This document shows positions 1-9,349 of a stretch of 64,000 nucleotides of DNA, in pieces (the stretch's first letter is position 1; each line of letters begins with the position of its first letter). This DNA is from DASXMT01 sp963755985 (GTDB lineage Bacteria; Actinomycetota; Acidimicrobiia; Acidimicrobiales; RAAP-2). Made by a program: the position numbers and the translations under genes. The notes beneath the pieces were generated by a model. The model did not search any database. It saw nothing but the letters and a program-made list of their open reading frames with translations, and was not told the DNA's origin. The DNA is taken from NCBI GenBank assembly GCA_963755985.1, contig CAVWLO010000005.1:186001-250000 (forward strand). Direction: 5' to 3'.

Positions 1-1
1 G

Positions 2-604
2 GAGCAATGGGGAGGAGTGTGGAAGGCGCAATCGGAGCTATTCTTGGCGCCGCTCCTCCGGCTGTGGGAGTTTCCCAAGCCGACGATCGCTCAGGTGCAC
101 GGCTACGCGCTCGGTGGCGGAACGTACTGGGCATTGGTCCCTGACATCACGATTGCCTCGGAAGACGCCTTCTTCCAGATGCCGTTGGTCCAGGGCCTCG
201 GCTTCCCGGGAGGGGAGACGATGATCGAGCCGTGGGTGTTCATGAACTACAAACGAGCGTACGAGTATCTCTACACTGCGCAGACTCTCGACGCTGCGCA
301 GGCCTTGGACATGGGCCTGGTCAACCGGGTCGTCCCGCGGGCCGAACTGGACGACGCGGTAGAGGCGCTGGCTCAACACATTGCTCAGGCCCCGCTTTCC
401 GCCCTCATGGGGACCAAGCAACTGGTGTCTCGGGCATGGGAGCTCATGGGTATGCGACTGCACTGGAAGATGTCCAATGACGTCATGGCCGTGGTTGAGC
501 ACCTCAAGGACGCCAGGGAAGCCCGGGCCGAGATGGCCGACAAGGGCCAGAAGCCGCGCCAGAAGGCCAGCGAGGCCTTCAGATCGGCTGACGGCCCACT
601 CTGA
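2..604 (+). CDS. Enoyl-CoA hydratase/isomerase family protein (5' truncated by window edge)
   Basis: The frame is open to the first base of the window, so the N-terminus is missing and about 200 residues are present. It has the crotonase layout: the oxyanion-hole stretch QVHGYALGGGTYWALVPD near the visible start, then a segment with FQMPLVQGLGFPGG, and the C-terminal helix that often carries MGTKQLVSRAWELM. Family knowledge says such enzymes add water to, or isomerise, 2-enoyl-CoA in beta-oxidation. The charged tail (GQKPRQKASEAF) is a common crotonase ending. It converges on the ligase gene at 673. The family is clear; the substrate is unknown. Confidence 0.88.
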   Translation, partial: EQWGGVWKAQSELFLAPLLRLWEFPKPTIAQVHGYALGGGTYWALVPDITIASEDAFFQMPLVQGLGFPGGETMIEPWVFMNYKRAYEYLYTAQTLDAAQALDMGLVNRVVPRAELDDAVEALAQHIAQAPLSALMGTKQLVSRAWELMGMRLHWKMSNDVMAVVEHLKDAREARAEMADKGQKPRQKASEAFRSADGPL

Positions 605-672
605 ATCGACGTCCGTGGGGCCAGAGCCTCGGTTCGGACCGATACCGCCGTGAAGTGGTTTGCCTTCAGAGT

Positions 673-2259
673 TCAGGAGCGGGATGCGTAGCGCTCGCTC
701 AGGACTCCCTTGGCCAGTTTCCCGGTCGGGAGACGCGGCAACTCGTCGACGAAGTCCACCGAGCGCGGGCACTTGAACCCCGCCAGCCGATCACGGCAAA
801 AGGCCTCGAGCTCAGAGGCCAAGGCCGGCCCGGCAGATCGGTCAGCAGGTTGGACGACCGCTTTGACCTGCTGGCCCATCTCGGGGTCGGGAACGCCGAT
901 GACGGCCACGTCGGTCACCGCCGGGTGCATGACCAGGACGTCCTCTATCTCCTTGGGGTAGATGTTGACACCCCCGGAGATGATGAGGTTGGTACGCCGA
1001 TCCGACAAGTACAGGTAGCCTTCCTCGTCCAAAGACCCCAGATCTCCCACCGTGCTCCAGCCATGTCGGTCATAGGCCTCCGCCGTCTTGTCGGGATCGT
1101 TGTGGTACTCAAAGGCGCCCGTTCCCTCGAAGTAGACGGTTCCGACAGCCCCAGTGGGTAGTTCCTCGCCGTCGTCGCCCAAGATGTGGGCGTTCCCCAT
1201 CAAGGCTTTGCCCACCGACCCAGGATGAGACCTCCACTCCTCGGGAGCGATCGTGGTGAAGCCGACTCCTTCGCTGGACGAGTAGTACTCGTGGACAATC
1301 GGGCCTAGCCAATCGAGCATCTGCGCTTTCACCTCGATGGGGCACGGTGCGGCGGCATGAATCACGTAGCGCAGGCTGGAAAGGTCGAACCGGCTGCGCT
1401 CTGACGGCTCGAGCTTCAGGAGGCGAACGAACATCGTCGGCACCATCTGTATGTGCGTGATCCGGAACTGCTCGATGAGCCGGAGGAACTCGACTGGCTC
1501 AAAGTGTTCCATCACAACCACGGTGCCACCCAGCCGCTGGGTTCCCATCGACCAGGCCAGCGGTGCCGCATGATAGAGCGGAGCAGGACAGAGGTAGACG
1601 GAGGCCGAGTCGAACCCGTAGTAGTGGGCCATCAGCTGCTCGATGGCCTGTGGCGTGCCGTAGGGAACTGGGCCCCAGGCCCGTACGATGCCCTTTGGGC
1701 GTCCGGTGGTCCCTGAGGAGTAGAACATGATCGCGCCCTCCACCTCGGGTCGGAGCGGTTCGCTCGACGCGCCGGCCAGTGCGTCTTCGAGATCCTCGAA
1801 GTCTGCCCGGGGGTCTCGACCATCACCCGGGGTGAGGAAGCGGAGCCCTGGCGGGGCGAGCTCCACGACATCCGATCCGACCGATCCGGCCAGCGCCGGT
1901 GCGGTGATCAGGCCCTGGGCGCCGCTGTCGGTCACGATGTAGTCCACCTCGGCCGGAGTGAGGTGCCAGTTCACCGGCGTCAGCAGGAGGCCGGACCGTT
2001 GGGCGGCCCACGCTACGTCGAAGTACTCCAGCTGGTTGGCCAACAAGGCGGCGATATGTCCGCCCGGACCGATACCGCGATCGGCAAGGATATGGGCCAA
2101 GCGGGCGGAGCGCAGCTCCAACTGGGCAAACGTCCGAGCTCGCCCCGTACCCGTCTCGATGACGGCTGCCTTGTCAGGTGTCCGACGGGCGTGGATGCCG
2201 ACATGGAGCACATCGGGGACACCGGCCGCGCCCTCCTGCTGCTCCGTCGCCTGGGTCAT
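673..2259 (-). CDS. AMP-dependent acyl-CoA ligase (FadD-like)
   Basis: A 528-residue adenylate-forming enzyme that should activate a carboxylic acid to its CoA thioester. The P-loop YSSGTTGRPKG lies at residues 180-190. The hinge region reads DRRTNLIISGGVNIYPKEIE, and the C-terminal catalytic lysine sits in LPTGKLAKG. Length and motif order are full-size for FadD-type enzymes. The ATG at 2259 has AGGAAA 4 bases upstream. It starts 18 bp after the amidohydrolase stop, so the two probably form a minus-strand operon starting at 3480. Acyl specificity cannot be read from the sequence. Confidence 0.93.
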   Translation of the reverse strand: MTQATEQQEGAAGVPDVLHVGIHARRTPDKAAVIETGTGRARTFAQLELRSARLAHILADRGIGPGGHIAALLANQLEYFDVAWAAQRSGLLLTPVNWHLTPAEVDYIVTDSGAQGLITAPALAGSVGSDVVELAPPGLRFLTPGDGRDPRADFEDLEDALAGASSEPLRPEVEGAIMFYSSGTTGRPKGIVRAWGPVPYGTPQAIEQLMAHYYGFDSASVYLCPAPLYHAAPLAWSMGTQRLGGTVVVMEHFEPVEFLRLIEQFRITHIQMVPTMFVRLLKLEPSERSRFDLSSLRYVIHAAAPCPIEVKAQMLDWLGPIVHEYYSSSEGVGFTTIAPEEWRSHPGSVGKALMGNAHILGDDGEELPTGAVGTVYFEGTGAFEYHNDPDKTAEAYDRHGWSTVGDLGSLDEEGYLYLSDRRTNLIISGGVNIYPKEIEDVLVMHPAVTDVAVIGVPDPEMGQQVKAVVQPADRSAGPALASELEAFCRDRLAGFKCPRSVDFVDELPRLPTGKLAKGVLSERYASRS

Positions 2260-2277
2260 GGCTTTCCTGATGGCCGG

Positions 2278-3480
2278 TCAGGCGGCGAGCAATTCCATGG
2301 CATTGTCCCGCATGATCCGCCGGACTCCGGCGCTCTCCAAACCGTCGAGGCAGCCGGCGTAGGCGGCCGGGGTGGGCGTCCCTTCGGGATGGGGCCAGTC
2401 AGAGCCCATGAGCACGTGGTCGGACCCGATCAAGTGGGCCAGACCCACCACGTCCTCCTCAGGGAACGGCGAGACCCAGAATCGCTCCCGGAACACGTCC
2501 GAGGGACGATCGTCGAGGACAGTGCCGAAGGCGTGGACGTGGCGGGTCAATAACGGCCCACTGTGGTCAAGGCCGTGGAGCAGGTACTGGACCCAGGTGC
2601 CGCCCATCTCGATGCTGGCCACCCGGATCTCGGGAAAGCGTCCGAACAGGTTCCCCAAGATGAGGGCCTGAGCCGTGTCCATGATGGGCCGCTCAAAGGG
2701 GTGGAGGTTACGCCGGAACGTGTCCAGATACATGCGGTCGCTCGGCTCTTTGCCCCATTGCTGCTGGAAGACGGAGTCGTATGAGGTCGGGCCGCCGGCG
2801 GCGTGGTACGCGACGAGCACACCGGACTCGTTCACCCTGGCCCAGAACGGGTCGAAGTAGGTGTCCGCTGGGGAGCGGCCGTAGGCCGGACCCGGTTGGA
2901 TGGTGATGACTCGCGCCCCCCGGGACAGCGCCCAGTCCAATTCGGCCACTGCTCCGTCGACGGTGAGCATGGGAATGACCGGCGGCGCGAAGATGCGCCC
3001 GTCTCGGTTCAGACCCCAATCGTCTTCCAACCACAGGTTGAAGGCGTGCATGACCCGGTACATCAGCTCGGGCTCATTGGCCATGTAGCCCTCCACGGTA
3101 AGGCCGAGCGTGGGGAAGAGCATGATCCGCTCCACACCCTGATCATCCATGGCCATCAGCCGTTCGTCGCGGTCTCGATAGACGGATCGCAGCGGCTCGA
3201 GCTCACCGTAGAACTCAGTGAACGACAACTCGGATCCCTTCTCGATGGCAATCAAGGCATCGTGGAAGGCACCGGGGCGCGCCACTCGGCTGAAGGTCGG
3301 ATTCATGACCGAGTTCGGGTTCCTGGAATCATTGGTACGAGTGTTGCCGAAGAGCAGGTGGCGTTTGCGACCCTCGGCTGCCCAGGTGACGTAGCGCTTG
3401 ACGACCTCGTCTCCATGTCGGGTAAAACAGTCGTCAGGCTCGTAGTAGTGGTTGTCCGAATCGAACATCAGGTAGTCCAT
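2278..3480 (-). CDS. Amidohydrolase-2 family TIM-barrel protein
   Basis: A 400-residue PF04909-like protein, the family that contains ACMSD and gamma-resorcylate decarboxylase. The N-terminus has the metal-site pattern D-x-H-x-x-E (DSDNHYYEP) instead of the classic HxH. A mid-barrel His is in LVAYHAAGG, and the C-terminal Asp is in GSDWPHPEG at about residue 359. These residues suggest a single-metal hydrolase or decarboxylase on a carboxylated or C-C substrate. The ATG at 3480 follows a strong GGGGAGG ribosome site. It is the first gene of a likely operon with the acyl-CoA ligase. Three related genes occur in the window (8202, 20465, 40002). Exact reaction unknown. Confidence 0.85.
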   Translation of the reverse strand: MDYLMFDSDNHYYEPDDCFTRHGDEVVKRYVTWAAEGRKRHLLFGNTRTNDSRNPNSVMNPTFSRVARPGAFHDALIAIEKGSELSFTEFYGELEPLRSVYRDRDERLMAMDDQGVERIMLFPTLGLTVEGYMANEPELMYRVMHAFNLWLEDDWGLNRDGRIFAPPVIPMLTVDGAVAELDWALSRGARVITIQPGPAYGRSPADTYFDPFWARVNESGVLVAYHAAGGPTSYDSVFQQQWGKEPSDRMYLDTFRRNLHPFERPIMDTAQALILGNLFGRFPEIRVASIEMGGTWVQYLLHGLDHSGPLLTRHVHAFGTVLDDRPSDVFRERFWVSPFPEEDVVGLAHLIGSDHVLMGSDWPHPEGTPTPAAYAGCLDGLESAGVRRIMRDNAMELLAA

Positions 3481-3632
3481 GACGCCTCCCCAGGTCGAGT
3501 TGGTGCCGCAGTCAGGATGAGCCCGGGCTGAAGTTGGTCACCGCCTAAACAGTAGCCCAGACGGGGACAGATCCGCACCCTCCGGGATTCGACAAGATCT
3601 GAGCCGCCCCTTGTCCAAATGGTCGTCGCTGC

Positions 3633-4346
3633 TCAGTCCTTGAACGAGAGCGGTGAGAACGGCGTCCCGTCGGCTGTTTCATGCCGAGTGAACTTCTCCA
3701 CCGGTAGCCTTCGGAGCTTGGTGATCTCTTTGACCGGGTGGCCGATCGGCAGCATGGTGCCAAGGGCGTGGTGCTCGGGAATACCGAGGAGCTCGCGCAG
3801 TGCTGGTTCCTGGCGGGCCAGGACCGAGGTGAAGTGACCACCGAGCCCCCGGGCACGGGCGGCCAGCAAGATGTTGTGGGCAAACGGGTAGATGGATGCG
3901 CCGGCTGAGATGCTCAACCGACCGACGCCGCTGTCCACCGCCGAAACGGCGCTGAGATCCAGCGTCAGCACCAACATGACCGGCACATCCAGTAGGTAAC
4001 GGGTGAATCCGTCGGGGAGCGGAATCCGTCGGGCTGCCTCGAGATTGACAGCAGGGCGCACCGGCCCCTCAGGAGGATTTCGCCAGTAGGCCTCTGAGGC
4101 GACAAAGGGTACCAATCCCGCCTCGGCGTGGGCCCGGTATTCGCGCATGCCAAGGTCGTAGAGCTCAGCGATCCGCTCCTTGCGCTGAGGGTCGCGCACC
4201 ACGAGCACATGCCAACCCTGGCGGTTCCCGCCGTTGGGCGCGAATCGTGCATCGTCCAAGATGGCATAGATGACTTCGTCGTTCACCGGCTCGTGGGTGA
4301 ACTCCCGGGTAGCTGGCGTGGTGCGGATGGCCGTCTGGAGCTCCAT
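3633..4346 (-). CDS. Nitroreductase family protein
   Basis: About 237 residues, typical of FMN-dependent nitroreductases that use NAD(P)H to reduce nitro groups, quinones or flavin-like acceptors. The N-terminal FMN phosphate-contact region is TTPATREFTHEPV, followed by ARFAPNGGNRQGW. A late glycine-rich stretch (ARGLGGHFTS) lies where the family contacts FMN. I prefer the ATG at 4346 because AAAAGG lies 8 bases upstream; an in-frame ATG at 4367 would add seven residues but has a ribosome site too close to it. It is divergent from the LLM oxidoreductase at 4490, with a shared 120-140 bp promoter region. Confidence 0.87.
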   Translation of the reverse strand: MELQTAIRTTPATREFTHEPVNDEVIYAILDDARFAPNGGNRQGWHVLVVRDPQRKERIAELYDLGMREYRAHAEAGLVPFVASEAYWRNPPEGPVRPAVNLEAARRIPLPDGFTRYLLDVPVMLVLTLDLSAVSAVDSGVGRLSISAGASIYPFAHNILLAARARGLGGHFTSVLARQEPALRELLGIPEHHALGTMLPIGHPVKEITKLRRLPVEKFTRHETADGTPFSPLSFKD

Positions 4347-4489
4347 GGTCCTTACCTTTTCTTCCATTCCCTTTCCGGTGCATGGTAGGCGGACGCAGGC
4401 CGCTGCCGCGCACAGTTATTGGGCTGCATGCAATTGTTCGGACGTGAACGGGCGAGTGCAAGGCGTGCGCCCGATGTACGCTGTGGAGC

Positions 4490-5314
4490 ATGCGTATTGG
4501 AGTCCACCTGCCGCAGTTCGGAAGGGCCGCGGTACCCGGCGCGGTCGAAGAAGTTGCTCAGCGCGCTGAGAACTTGGGATTCGACGACGTCTGGGTGAGC
4601 GACCACTTGGTGATCCCGGCAGACCAGACCTACCCGGCGCCGTACTTGTACGACCCCCTCATGGCGTTGGCCTTTGCCGCGGCTGTCACCGACCGAATCG
4701 GTATCGGAACGAGCGTCCTGGTCGCCCCCCAGTACACCAGCCCACTGGCCCTGGCCAACAGCCTGGCCAGCCTGGACAACTTGAGCAATGGTCGGCTGAC
4801 CGTGGGTGCCGGCATCGGGTGGTCGGCCGCCGAGTACGAGGCGTTGGGTGCGTCCTTCGACCATCGTGGCCAGCGGTTGGAGGAGATCCTTTCCCTGTGG
4901 CGGGCGGCGTGGCACGATGATCCGGTCAATCATGAGGGTGCTCATTACCCTGTTCACGACGTCCGTCTCCTGCCGAAGCCGGCCCACCCGATCCCGATCT
5001 GGCTCGGCGGCGCAAGTGACGCCGCTGTCAATCGAGCCATGCGGATGGCGGACGGATACCACGCAATCGGTCTTGAGCCAGGGGCGGCAGCGGAGATGGT
5101 CCGGCGGATCCGGAGACAGCGCCCCAAGGAGTCATTTACCATCTCGCTCCGGGTCCGCTGGGACGAGCGAACGGAGGACGCCGTCGTGGGCGAGCAGCTG
5201 TCGCAGTATCAAACGGCTGGTATCCAGCACCTCCACTATGCCCCCGAGCGCGGCGACCGAGAGGCGTGGTTGGCCGGAGTCGAGCGGCTGGCCGTGCAAG
5301 TCGGGCTGGGTTAG
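4490..5314 (+). CDS. LLM-class (F420/FMN-dependent) oxidoreductase
   Basis: A 274-residue luciferase-like TIM-barrel protein. The N-terminus MRIGVHLPQFG and the stretch DDVWVSDHLVIP are standard for the group. RLTVGAGIGWSAAEYEALG is the conserved region that in actinobacterial homologues contacts the deazaflavin F420. The protein ends with the usual IPIWLGGASDAA segment and a short C-terminal lobe. It is the first gene of a plus-strand run: its TAG stop overlaps the GTG of the alpha/beta hydrolase. It probably reduces or oxidises a ketone, alcohol or enoyl compound with F420, but FMN use cannot be excluded. Confidence 0.9.
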   Translation: MRIGVHLPQFGRAAVPGAVEEVAQRAENLGFDDVWVSDHLVIPADQTYPAPYLYDPLMALAFAAAVTDRIGIGTSVLVAPQYTSPLALANSLASLDNLSNGRLTVGAGIGWSAAEYEALGASFDHRGQRLEEILSLWRAAWHDDPVNHEGAHYPVHDVRLLPKPAHPIPIWLGGASDAAVNRAMRMADGYHAIGLEPGAAAEMVRRIRRQRPKESFTISLRVRWDERTEDAVVGEQLSQYQTAGIQHLHYAPERGDREAWLAGVERLAVQVGLG

Positions 5315-6276
5315 TGGTTTCGAAGTCCCAGAGCGTGGAAGCCACCGTGGATCCCGAGTATGACGAATTCGAGCTGCTGCATGAGAACGCATCGGAATGG
5401 GCCATCCCCTGGTCGGGCCTACCGGAGGTCGAGCGACGGTCCATGACCTTGGCCGGTGGACAAGTGATGAGCTTTGTCGCGTGGGGCCGAGACCATCCGG
5501 AGATGGTGTTTCTCCACGGGGGCGGCCAGAACGCCCACACGTGGGACACGGTGGCGCTGGCCCTCGGCCGGCCAGCCGTTGCCATCGATCTGCCCGGACA
5601 CGGACACTCTTCCTGGCGCCAGGATCGGAATTACGGACCGTGGGCCAACGCGGCTGCGGTAGAGCAGCTGCTTTCCGACATTGCGCCGAACACGGCGGCA
5701 GTAGTCGGTATGTCCCTGGGCGGGGCGACGACGATGCGCTTGGCCGCAATTCGTCCAGACCTTGTCGGCAAGGCAGTACTTGTCGACGTCACGCCGCAGA
5801 TCAACGATCCCAGTCGCACGCTCACCACCCAAGAACGGGGATCGGTCGCGCTGGTGGGTGGGCCCCCGACGTTCGATTCCTTCGAGGCGATGGCGGACGC
5901 CACCATTGCCCTCAGCCCGCTTCGGGCCGCCTCGGCCGTGCGCCGAGGGGTGCGGCACAACGCCTACGAGCTTCCCGACGGTCGCTGGCGCTGGCGTTAC
6001 GACCTGTTCGGGGAACGCCCGGTGAGCACTGGGAATTGGGGCGACTTCACCCCGCTGTGGTGGGACGTGGAACGCATCACCACGCCAACGATGTTCATAC
6101 GGGGCGGACTGTCCAAGTTGGTGCGCGACGAGGATGTCGACGAAATGTGTCGCCGGTTGCCAAGCCTCCGGGTGGAGGTCGTCGATGGTGCCGGTCATGC
6201 CGTCCAGAGCGACAGACCACTGGAGATGGTGCGCCTGCTCGAGAGTTTCGTGTTCTCCGCCGAGGAGCGTTCGTAA
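5314..6276 (+). CDS. Alpha/beta hydrolase
   Basis: About 320 residues. The nucleophile elbow GMSLG places the catalytic Ser at residue 134 from the GTG at 5314. The oxyanion region is LHGGGQNAHTWD, and DLPGHGHS is the usual strand-turn motif. The C-terminal His lies in DGAGHAVQSD. The start is chosen because the GTG overlaps the previous stop (TAGTG), which suggests translational coupling; a GTG at 5332 is an alternative. The family includes esterases, lactonases and ring-cleavage (MhpC-type) hydrolases. Its place between two LLM oxidoreductases fits opening of a lactone or beta-diketone, but that is inference. Confidence 0.88.
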   Translation: MVSKSQSVEATVDPEYDEFELLHENASEWAIPWSGLPEVERRSMTLAGGQVMSFVAWGRDHPEMVFLHGGGQNAHTWDTVALALGRPAVAIDLPGHGHSSWRQDRNYGPWANAAAVEQLLSDIAPNTAAVVGMSLGGATTMRLAAIRPDLVGKAVLVDVTPQINDPSRTLTTQERGSVALVGGPPTFDSFEAMADATIALSPLRAASAVRRGVRHNAYELPDGRWRWRYDLFGERPVSTGNWGDFTPLWWDVERITTPTMFIRGGLSKLVRDEDVDEMCRRLPSLRVEVVDGAGHAVQSDRPLEMVRLLESFVFSAEERS

Positions 6277-6278
6277 AG

Positions 6279-7190
6279 GTGCAGATCGGTATCTTCTTCC
6301 CGTCCAAGGAACACGGCACCGTCGATGACATGGTTGCCCGGACGGCCGAGGTGGCCGGCCACGGCCTCCATTCGGTCTGGCTTCCCCAGAGCTCGAGCTT
6401 CGACGCCCTCACGGTGCTGGCCGCGGTGGGGCGAGAGGTTCCCGGCGTGGAGCTGGGCACGTCTGTCGTACCGACGTTTCCCCGTCACCCGGCCATGCTG
6501 GCGGCGCAGGCCCTGACCACCAACGCGGCCACGGGGGGTCGGTTGGCGCTGGGCATCGGACTATCGCACCGATTCACCATCGAAGATGGTTACGGTCTTT
6601 CATACGACCGCCCGGCTCGCCACATGCGCGAATACCTGTCGGTGCTCCTTCCGGCCATTCGGACCGGTGCCGCCGACTACACGGGCGAGACGCTGGCCGC
6701 ACATCTGAGGTTGTCGGTCCCCGGTGCTGGACCTTGTCCGGTCTACCTGGCGGCGCTCCAGCCGACCATGCTTCGGCTGGCCGGTGGGCTGGCCGACGGG
6801 ACCATCACCTGGTGCACCGGTCCTGTCACCCTCGAGCGGCACATCGTGCCGATCATCACCGAGGCCGCCCGGGACGCAGGCCGCCCAGTGCCCCGGGTTG
6901 TCGTGGCATTGCCGTGCTGTGTCATCGACGATGAGGCCGACGGGAGGCGAAAGGCGGACAACCAGCTCGAGGGGTACGGGAAGATACCTGTGTACCGCGC
7001 CGTGCTCGATGCGGAGGGCGTCTCCACACCGGGCGACATCGCAGTGGTGGGGGACGAGCGGTCGGTCACCGACCAACTGAGCCGCCTGGCCGACATCGGA
7101 GCCAGCGACTTCGTCGCCATCCCCTGCGGAGATGGAGACGACCGTGCTCGGACGACGGCCCATCTGGCCAGCTATGCCGCCCGTTCCTGA
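6279..7190 (+). CDS. LLM-class oxidoreductase
   Basis: 303 residues starting at the GTG at 6279, two bases after the hydrolase stop, with GAGGAGCG about 11 bases upstream. The frame runs open far upstream, but homology-like sequence begins at VQIGIFFPSKEHGT, so the upstream part is not coding. It has TGGRLALGIGLSHR, equivalent to the cofactor-contact region, and a C-terminal segment that reads PCPVYLAALQPTMLRLAGG. It resembles the F420-dependent subgroup that includes mycobacterial Rv-type reductases. Compared with the gene at 4490 it is a distant paralogue, so the two probably act on different intermediates. Confidence 0.88.
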   Translation: MQIGIFFPSKEHGTVDDMVARTAEVAGHGLHSVWLPQSSSFDALTVLAAVGREVPGVELGTSVVPTFPRHPAMLAAQALTTNAATGGRLALGIGLSHRFTIEDGYGLSYDRPARHMREYLSVLLPAIRTGAADYTGETLAAHLRLSVPGAGPCPVYLAALQPTMLRLAGGLADGTITWCTGPVTLERHIVPIITEAARDAGRPVPRVVVALPCCVIDDEADGRRKADNQLEGYGKIPVYRAVLDAEGVSTPGDIAVVGDERSVTDQLSRLADIGASDFVAIPCGDGDDRARTTAHLASYAARS

Positions 7191-7199
7191 TCCCGACGG

Positions 7200-8102
7200 A
7201 TGACCCCCACGATGAGACGGCTGGACGATGCTTCGGTTGGAACCGTGAACCTGGCCGGTGTCGATGTCCGGCGATTGGGCTTCGGGGCGATGCGGGTCTC
7301 CGGAGCCCGAAACGACAAGGGCGAACGTGATCGGCATGAGGCCATCGCCCTCTGCCGAGGAGTCTACGACCGGGGGGTGAACTTCATCGACGCGGCCAAT
7401 ATCTACGGGTACGGCGAGTGCGAGGAGATACTGAGGCATGCCTTCTATCCCTACCCGGCCGATCTCCTCATAGCCACCAAGGCCGGCTTTCGGCCCGGCA
7501 AGCTCCAGCCCGGCCAACGATCACTGCCGCCGTTGGGCCGCCCGGAGCACATTCGCGAGGAGTGCGAAAAGAGCCTCCGGCGGCTGCAGGTGGACTGCAT
7601 CGACCTGTACCACGTGCACGTGCCTGACCCGTCGGTGCCCTACGCCGAGACGGTCGGTGCCTTTGTCGAGCTCCAAGAGGCGGGAAAGGTCCGGGCCATC
7701 GGGGTCTCGAACGTCGACCGGTCCCACTTGGCGACGGCCCAGGCCCTGTGCCAGGTGGTGTCGGTCCAGAACGCCTACAACGTGGGCAACCGCGCCAGTG
7801 AAGACGTCCTGGCTGCCTGCGAGCATCAGGGCATGGTCTTCATACCCCACTCCCCGAACATGCTCTCGGGGACCGGGGCGGAGCCCGTCGTTGCCGCGGT
7901 GGCCTCCAACCATGGGGTGTCGAGCCAACAGGTGGCCGTTGCCTGGCTGCTGGCCCACTCCACCGCCGCGGTGCCCATTCCGGGCACCTCGAACCTCGGG
8001 CATGCCGACGACAATGTTGATGCGGCCTGGCTGCGGCTCAGCGAGGAGGAGCTCCTGCGCCTCGATGCCTGCGGGGATCCTCCCGCGCCGACAGGGGAAT
8101 AG
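7200..8102 (+). CDS. Aldo/keto reductase
   Basis: A 300-residue AKR barrel. The catalytic tetrad is visible: Asp and Tyr in DAANIYGYGE, Lys in IATKAGF and His in DLYHVHVPD. The NADPH phosphate site is expected at VPIPGTSNLGHADDN near the C-terminus. The length is normal. It follows the LLM gene by 9 bp and is probably the last intact gene of the 4490-8102 run. It likely interconverts a ketone or aldehyde and an alcohol with NADPH. An ATG at 7212 is an alternative start. Confidence 0.92.
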   Translation: MTPTMRRLDDASVGTVNLAGVDVRRLGFGAMRVSGARNDKGERDRHEAIALCRGVYDRGVNFIDAANIYGYGECEEILRHAFYPYPADLLIATKAGFRPGKLQPGQRSLPPLGRPEHIREECEKSLRRLQVDCIDLYHVHVPDPSVPYAETVGAFVELQEAGKVRAIGVSNVDRSHLATAQALCQVVSVQNAYNVGNRASEDVLAACEHQGMVFIPHSPNMLSGTGAEPVVAAVASNHGVSSQQVAVAWLLAHSTAAVPIPGTSNLGHADDNVDAAWLRLSEEELLRLDACGDPPAPTGE

Positions 8103-8201
8103 GGGCTCGCCTCCGGCCCCGTGGGCTCGTATGCTTACTATGAGAACAGGATTTTCAAGCTGACCGCGCGTCGGCACATTGCCGACGGGAAGGAGGAGGC
8201 G

Positions 8202-9297
8202 ATGAGTGATCTCATGTGGACCAACTCGGGAGACTCTCATTGCATCGAGCCCCCGAACCTCTATCGGGACAACCTGCCGGCGCACTATGCCGAGCGGATG
8301 CCCCGCTCAGAATGGGTCGATGGCCAGATCATCACCCACATCGACGGCAAGGTCATCACCCGAAGGGCGCCCGGGGGAGCCAACGCGAAGATGATGGACG
8401 CCATGCGCGCCCAGGGAGGAACGGACAACGCCAAGCGCATGGCCGACCTGGACGGGCAAGGCGTGTGGGGTGAGGTCGTGTTTCCGTCACTTGGCCTGTG
8501 GTACGGCGAGATGGACAGCCCCGAGCTGGCCAAAGCCGCGGCCGAGGTGCTCAACGACTGGTAGCTGACGAGATCATGTCTCTGTCTTCTCGGCTGGTGC
8601 CGTGAGCGACCCTACCGCTGCAGTCGATCGGGCTGTCGGTGGACGAGGTCGAGCGGTGCGTGGCCAAAGGTTTCAAGGCGGTCTTCCTGCCGACCAAGCC
8701 CCCGACGATGCACGGCGAGTGGAACGCGCCGGAGTGGGAGCCCCTGTGGGACATGCTCGAGGGTACGGAGACGGTCTTGGCCTTCCACATCGGCACGGAG
8801 TCCGGAGAGAAGCCACAGAAGTACCGGGTCCCGGCGGCTACATCCTCAATTACGTCAACACGACCTTCGGCGGGCAGATCGCGGTGGTCATGATGATCTC
8901 GTCCGGGGCGCTCGAGCGTCACCCGAACCTGAAGGTGCTGGTGTCCGAGGACGGGGCCACGTGGGGGCCCTTCCTCGGCGACCGCATGAACGAGGCCGTC
9001 AGGCAGCACAACATGTTCGACGAGGGAAAACTCACCCTCCTGCCCAAGGAGTACGTGTTCCGCCAGGTGTACGCGTCGTTCCAGCACGACGAGACCGCGG
9101 TCCCGACGCTCACCTCAATGGGATGGCAGAACGTCATGTTCGGGAGCGACTATCCCCACCTCGAGGGGACGTTCCCCCACACCCAGAAGGTCCTGCACGA
9201 ACTGTTCGACGGTGTCGACGAAGTTACACGTGACCGGATCACGATGGGTGCCTTCTTGGACCTGTTCCCCCAAGTTGGGCGTCCCCCCGGCGCTTGA
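8202..9297 (+). pseudogene. Amidohydrolase-2 family gene with three disabling lesions
   Basis: It starts at ATG 8202 behind a very strong AAGGAGGAGG site. It reads MSDLMWTNSGDSHCIEPPN, then a normal first third, up to LNDW and a TAG at 8562. Homologous sequence resumes one frame over (ADEIMSLSSRLVP), is stopped by a TGA at 8603, continues as ATLPLQSIGLSVDEVERC, and shifts frame again near 8830 inside a G/C run before GPGGYILNYVN. The last segment carries GSDYPHLEG and runs to 9297. Joined together, the pieces give a roughly 365-residue protein like the amidohydrolases at 2278, 20465 and 40002. Each lesion could be repaired by one base. It is either a pseudogene or a local assembly error. Confidence 0.82.
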
Positions 9298-9349
9298 TGG
9301 CGGTCGGCAAGCCGCCGGCAGCGAGCGGCCGTGGCCGGACGGCCAAGAG

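Noticed and set aside
5397..6278. Extended start for the second LLM oxidoreductase
   Set aside because: The upstream 294 codons overlap the alpha/beta hydrolase in a different frame. LLM-like sequence starts at the GTG at 6279.
8135..8165. AGAACAGGATTTTCA region as a possible KstR-type steroid operator before the broken amidohydrolase
   Set aside because: It only partly matches the mycobacterial KstR palindrome and has no second half-site. No other site of the kind was seen upstream of the intact genes.
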